Source: Rallus limicola (lineage: Eukaryota > Chordata > Aves > Gruiformes > Rallidae). Taken from it: DNA of 64,000 bases. The notes beneath the pieces are model-generated. The model worked only from the letters and a program-made list of their open reading frames with translations. It was not told the origin of the DNA and searched no databases. Shown one piece after another: positions 58,988 through 64,000 of this stretch (positions are counted from its first letter, which is position 1; each line of letters starts with the position of its first letter). Made by a program: the position numbers and the translations under genes. Location of the stretch: assembly GCA_022605955.1 (NCBI GenBank), contig JAKCOZ010000006.1, positions 1,736,001 to 1,800,000 of the forward strand. Reading direction: 5' to 3'.

Positions 58988-59994
58988 AGCAGGTATTCTT
59001 TATTCTTTATTGCAGCACATAGAGAGCATGCTCAGTGAGACTTAGGAGGTCTTCTGTTGGTCTTCAGGGATGAAGGCTGGGCGTCTTCCTCACTCTCAGC
59101 ACATGCTCTTTATGTTTCTTCTCCGTGGCTATCTGAACTTTACAAAACACATTCCTTTTCCCTGAAAACTAGATCCACTCTGTCTCTGAATTGGTCGTTA
59201 GTCTCATTATTTATGACTCCCCTATCTCCTCCGGATCCTGCAAGGCTGGCTGTTATGGCTAAGTTTTGTAGCTGCTTTCACAAAACAGTTGACAGCACAG
59301 CCATATCCTACTAGAATCCAAAACAAAGATAATCTTAAAATACATAAATGAAAGTGACATTAACTGTCTCAAGCTACATCCTCATCAATCTATTCAGCAT
59401 TATTATATTTCACTGAATCAAGTTCTCCTGCTGACCCACAGAGCAGGACGCTGCTCCAGAAGCACACAGCGGGACTCCACACTCACTTGGTGCTTCCTTT
59501 AATGTCTCAGTCCCACCTGCACAAGTTCTTTGTATGATGAAACCAAACCAGAACCACACTCGCTATAATTACCGAGATTCCAATCATCAACCTCCACGGG
59601 CTCCCTGCTCCCCTCATGGACCCAAGCCATGGACATGGACAAGGGGTAGCTGGTCCTCAAGGTCATTCACACTCTGCAACACCAAGCACAAGTGCTCCAA
59701 GGAGCTACAGGTGCCTGATCTGCTGCTGGCTGTGCATCCGGGAATCCCCTGGGGCACCCCCCTCTGCTGTGTGGGAGCAATAAATACTCTTCTTATAATG
59801 CCATGTCATTGAATCATCCCCCCCTTTCCATGATCCTTACAAATTCTTTTGTAATCTCAAAATCCTTTTTAATGGCCTGGCCTTGGAGCCCACGCAGCTT
59901 GTTACATCTTCTCACTCCCTTCTCCAGTGGCAAAATACGACCAGGTAGGTCGCTCTCATACCTTGATGGCTGTGAAAGTTTATAACAGCACCTT

Positions 59995-60129
59995 TTAAGC
60001 ATCTTTTAAGTCCAGGGCTGTAAACCAAACCTGAGCATCCTTAAGCTGTGTGAGCAGCATGTAGGGATTAGCTACCACCGTGTGGAGATTTTTAACAAGA
60101 GTATTTATTGCTCTGAGGTCTTGCACTAT
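59995..60129 (-). pseudogene. ERV pol (RT) remnant, unit 4
   Basis: Same broken fragment as at 4526-4660. Truncated on both sides by stops. Confidence 0.6.
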
Positions 60130-60267
60130 TCAATAGCTTCCATTGGTAAAATAGGAGTATTCTGTTCTGATTCCCATTCGACTAATGATCCCCATTATAT
60201 AAAGTTTCCATTTCCCTGTGACTGCACGTGAGTCCAGGCAGCTTGTGATACTGACTGTCGTTTCACT

Positions 60268-60400
60268 TTACATTAGCTCAATGTCCCTCCAATCTGGATC
60301 CAAATTCTCAACAATCAAGTCCAATCCTTTTGCCACCTTGGAGGGATCATCCCTATATCCTTTAGCTAGTTCCTTCCTGTCAGAGTTTTGCCTAGCAATG
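60268..60400 (-). pseudogene. ERV gag (capsid-like) remnant, unit 4
   Basis: The minus-strand frame has DDPSKV, VENLDPDW and RDIEL, resembling the N-terminal part of gammaretrovirus-like capsid. It is only about 35 recognisable codons, without matrix or nucleocapsid. Equivalents lie at about 4806-4915, 22415-22515 and 41466-41575. Confidence 0.5.
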
Positions 60401-60523
60401 TGCTGGCAGAGAAGGGGGCTGCAGGGGGGGGCTGCTGCAAGGAGCAGCCAGAAGCTCTCTGCAGGCCGCACAGAGAAAACAATAGCTGGCTCCTGGCCGG
60501 AGTTGCTACTCTGCAAAGAAATT

Positions 60524-61110
60524 CCCTCTAATATCCAATTTAAACCTTCCTTCCTTTAGCTTTAATCCCTTCCCCCTTCTCCTGCCATTATCTACCCTTT
60601 CAAAAAGTTGATACCCCTCTCTTTGCAGAGAGAGTGGTGAGGGGCTGGAACAGGCTGCCCAGAGAGGGGGTGGGTGCCCCGTCCCTGGAGGTGTTCAAGG
60701 CCAGGTTGGAGGGGGCCCAGGGCAACCTTGTGTAGCTCCAGGCTTGGAGGTTGGTGGCCCTGACTGTCGCAGGGTTGTTGGAATCCTTGGGGTCCCTTCC
60801 AACCCAGACCAGTCTATGGTTCTATGATTCTATGTCCAAGGAGACATCCAAGCCCCTCTGAGCCCCTCACATCTGTCTGCACTGTCTGTGGAATGCCTTG
60901 CTGGCATTTAGATTGCAGAATCACAGAATCACAAGGTTGGAACAGACCTTTAAGCTCATCAAGTCCAGCTGTTCCTGTCCTATGTTAAAGCATATCCCTG
61001 AGCACCTCATCTACCTGTCTTTTAAACTCATCCAGGCTGGTGACTCAGCCACCTCCCTGGGCAGCCCGTTCCCGGCCCTGACAACTCTTTCAGTGAAAGA
61101 GCCTTTGTCT
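60524..61110. mobile_element. CR1 cluster (unit 4)
   Basis: Full version as in unit 1; sense 3' end at 60834, antisense start about 60915. Confidence 0.75.
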
Positions 61111-64000
61111 GAAGTGGAGGGGTTGGAGGGGTCAGAGCAGATGGTTGAAATAAGCTCTGGAAAGGGAAAGGTGGTTCCCAGTACATTCCTGCAATTTGCT
61201 GTAGTGGAGCTGGGGAGATTCTGGACGAGGTTCATGTAGAAATGGGTTAATCCAGGCTCACCAACTCCTCTTGACATCCACACGGCTTGATGCATCCCTG
61301 TCTGACAGGCACTGATTCAGCCTGCTCGCATTTTCTTGGGGCCCAGATCCTGCAGCTTGAACCTGGACGGGTGAATACTACCTGGACCAGCTTGGAGAGG
61401 GGAGTGTGATACGTGCTTGCTTTAGGATACCCAAGTTAACAGGTTTGTCAGCGTGGCCACGAATGCTAAATTTTAACTTTTGGCAAATAAGGTTTTAATT
61501 TTTCAAGTCGAAAGCTATGTCATTGGAAATGGCCTGCTTGGCTTGGGTGGGAGCACACACAAAAGCCTTTCTCAGGGACATAGGTTGAATCTGGCTGTGC
61601 AGCTCCAAGTTTGGTCCCATCTCTGACTTGGAGGAGGTCAAGGTTTTTTCTGTGCGAGAGAAAAAGCCAGGGAGACATTCAGCCTGGGAGACTTGCTGCT
61701 CAGGTCAAGTTATGACTTAGGAGGGAAACTGAGTCACAGGAGAAAATTTTGACTAATTCTCCAGATTGGCCAAGAGCACCAACACCTCCTGCCACCCCTT
61801 TTATCAGCATCTTAATTTGCCAGGTAAATGCTGACTGCTGTCACCCCTGTGTGCTCTGAGGTAGGTATGTGTATGGGATGGAGGGGGCTGCAGGATCAAG
61901 CTGGCTGCTATCAACTCCCCACGTAAAACCCCAGGCAGGCTCCAAGGTGTAACCTTATAGGTTTAACCTTTTCTTGGGTCCTGCTGAGCTTCACTCCAGC
62001 TTGTTCCTTGACCTGGGAAACCACCTTTGAATGTCAAGGTTCCCGTGCCTGTGTAACTCTTTCTCCCTTTGTAAAAGCTTTTTCTTAAATCATGTGCAAT
62101 CAGATACTTGTTCTGTCCTTGCTTCTAAGCTTTCTGGGGCAGGAACCCCTGCTTTCCACCATCCATGGGGTTATTACATGCCCCATCACAACTGGACAGT
62201 AGCAGTGATACATAAAGTAACCCCTATAGAACCACCATGAGATGTTTCCAAGGCTGGGAGGGACAGGCAGCCCCAGACCAGCCATAGACTGCAGGTAAAC
62301 GTGCATTCACTTCTTTTTCTGGTGTGTCTTTTGGTGTGCTTGTTCAGTCTGGCTTCTCCTGAGGACAGTTTGCAAAGCTGAAGGCCCACCCCAAGGCTGT
62401 TCTAAGGCAGTGTGGACAGGACACCTCAGCTTGCTTGCAGTCTTGCTCCTCACCAGTGGGTGTCATCTCAAAGCCACCAGTCCTGGACTCTGTAGCTCTA
62501 GCCAGGCTGTATTTCAGCCCAGTCTTGCTGTGCTTTTCAGCAGGATTTTCTCCGCCAGGAAATGTCCTCCTCCTACGGCAGCTTTTGGCATCTTCTTGTA
62601 GCAAGCCCTCCCTGCAACACCCCTCCCCTCCAAAGAAATCCTTGCCATTCAAACCCACAACAGGGTAGGCAGCTCCACCAGGTTTTTTTTCCTTCGTGTG
62701 TTGGCCCAGGCTCCAGCTCGGAGGGCCATGTTTGGGCAGTATTGGGTCTGCTGTGGCAGATCCCTGGCTGACAAAAACACAGAGGTGCAAATTTGGATTG
62801 ACCTCCCCGTCCATACAAGAAATCAGCAGCCACCCAACCCACAGGTAGTGCAAGAGTGGTGCCCAAGTCCCTCATCCAGGTGCCGTGGTGGGTTGTGGTG
62901 GAGGTGGCAAGGAAAGCAAGAAAATACTGGTCCCTTGCAGCCAAAGGGTGACTCCTGGAGAAAATACAGGGCCCAAATTTGCAGCAGTTTTTGACCAGTG
63001 ACTTTTGGTCACGAGGATGCCAAGGCGGACATGCTGTGCTGCCTCAGCCCATCCTGCTTGGCACTGGACCCAGCCCCTAGATTTGCCACCCTCACTAGAG
63101 ATGCACAGAGGGTTTTCCATGTCCTCAGCAGCATCTCCGAGCCCTCAGGAAGAGAGGGAGTAGATTGACCCACATCGGCTTTCACTGTGGTGCAGCAAAG
63201 GCCCCTGCATTAGGCCTGTCCATCAGCCATCCCTCAATTCCACCTCGAATGACTGACTCCTCTCTTCTCTTGCCCTTCAGAGGCACGTCGGTAACGGGTG
63301 AGAGGCTGACTGCGCTCCACGTTACTTCAGCTGGGCCAGAGAGTAACATGAATGTTATCCTGAGCAAGGTTTACTCCCCTGAGAGACCCCTCTCCCCCTT
63401 CCTCCCCTGGCCATCTGCTCATGACAAAGTGCTCTCGGCCTATCCACCAACACCCATCCATCTCCATCGGCACAGCTAGCCCTGCTGAGCGTGCTGCATA
63501 ATTAGATCTTGGCTCTCTCATGAGCCTTGTGCATGCGGTTTGCCCAGCCATGGAAAAGGGTGGTTGCAAAAAATAGGGATAAAGGGCTGGAGGGTAGGGA
63601 GAGGAAACATACCTGCACCTTAAATAGCTATTTGTACCTACTGGGGATGCTGCAGAGCAGGCTGGGCATCACAAGAGAGGGGTTTGGGCCTTTTTCTGTT
63701 TCCCTTCTCTATGTTTTGGGAGGGGATGTGCTTGCATTGGATGTTTGCACATGTCAAAGGTGGTTGCTGGTACAAACATAGGACCCAAGTGAGTGTTTGC
63801 ATCTGTACTGCTGTGTGTGGGATGATGTGGAATTGCAGTGTGAGCTGCATCCTTCCTGGGGGAGGGGTGGGGGGCGGGTGGGGGTGGGCAGCGAGAGGTT
63901 TGAGTGCAAGTGGGGATTTGGCATCCACGATTCAAGAAGCGTCTGGCCGATGCGCTCGGTGCCCTGCTCTGCCTGGGCTGGGCCTGTGTGGAGCCAGGAG
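61111..64000. other. Intergenic spacer, no gene seen (unit 4, cut by window end)
   Basis: Colinear with 5641-8540. Small deletions near 61735 and 62987. The array therefore continues beyond the window. Confidence 0.5.

Larger units (their letters stand above)
58988..60523 (-). mobile_element. Minus-strand ERV complex (unit 4), most complete LTR
   Basis: LTR about 58988-59816 without the internal gaps of units 1-3, polypurine tract at about 59817-59827, RT-like fragment 59995-60129, gag-like fragment about 60276-60382. Leader absent as in unit 3. Confidence 0.6.

Overview
The window reads as bird (or other sauropsid) nuclear DNA. It is full of CR1 LINE fragments, recognisable by the (ATTCTATG)n-type 3' end, the TTCCAACCC-like tail and a CR1 ORF2 C-terminal reading frame on the minus strand. 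It also has minus-strand endogenous retrovirus relics, a CpG island with a CCAAT/GC-box promoter, and short GT-AG introns. There are no prokaryotic features.

The whole 64 kb is a tandem segmental duplication with a period of about 18 kb. Each unit carries one copy of the same plus-strand multi-exon gene, which I do not recognise. Four copies are touched: gene 0 (3' part only, 1-3443), gene 1 (13441-21468), gene 2 (31340-40418) and gene 3 (49241-58987). The gene 2 and gene 3 start codons follow the previous one at 17,899 and 17,901 bp.

The gene is built from an internally amplified three-exon cassette of about 683 bp. Exon A is 61 nt (W-x-K-x-FGKSKARV), exon B is 55 nt (SSQxxGGTEKPVAPETM) and exon C is 160 nt (RSSMGSxxSLSDxGS and FPESSPREVEP). 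Splice phases are 0-1, 1-2 and 2-0, so each cassette adds 276 nt or 92 codons and any number can be spliced in frame. Genes 1, 2 and 3 carry 6, 8 and 9 cassettes plus a divergent terminal A-B-C set. A first exon encodes a hydrophobic N-terminal segment and an Arg-rich second exon follows. As modelled, genes 2 and 3 are open for about 944 and 1,035 codons. Gene 1 has a stop created at a splice junction.

Unit layout, left to right: a promoter with three 17-bp CCAAT repeats and a CRE-like site; exons 1-2; the cassette array with a 384-bp solo LTR near its end; a CpG-island module with its own ATTAAA signal; an antisense CR1 that abuts an orphan C exon; the terminal exons; a minus-strand ERV complex (shared LTR, polypurine tract, RT-like and gag-like remnants); then about 8 kb of spacer with further CR1 pieces up to the next promoter.

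Units differ by cassette number, by large indels in CR1 and ERV sequence, and by two different gene C-termini set by two different ERV deletion endpoints. The 3' parts of genes 2 and 3 are almost identical, which points to recent duplication or gene conversion. All gene models are inferred from splice signals and phase; no function is assigned.
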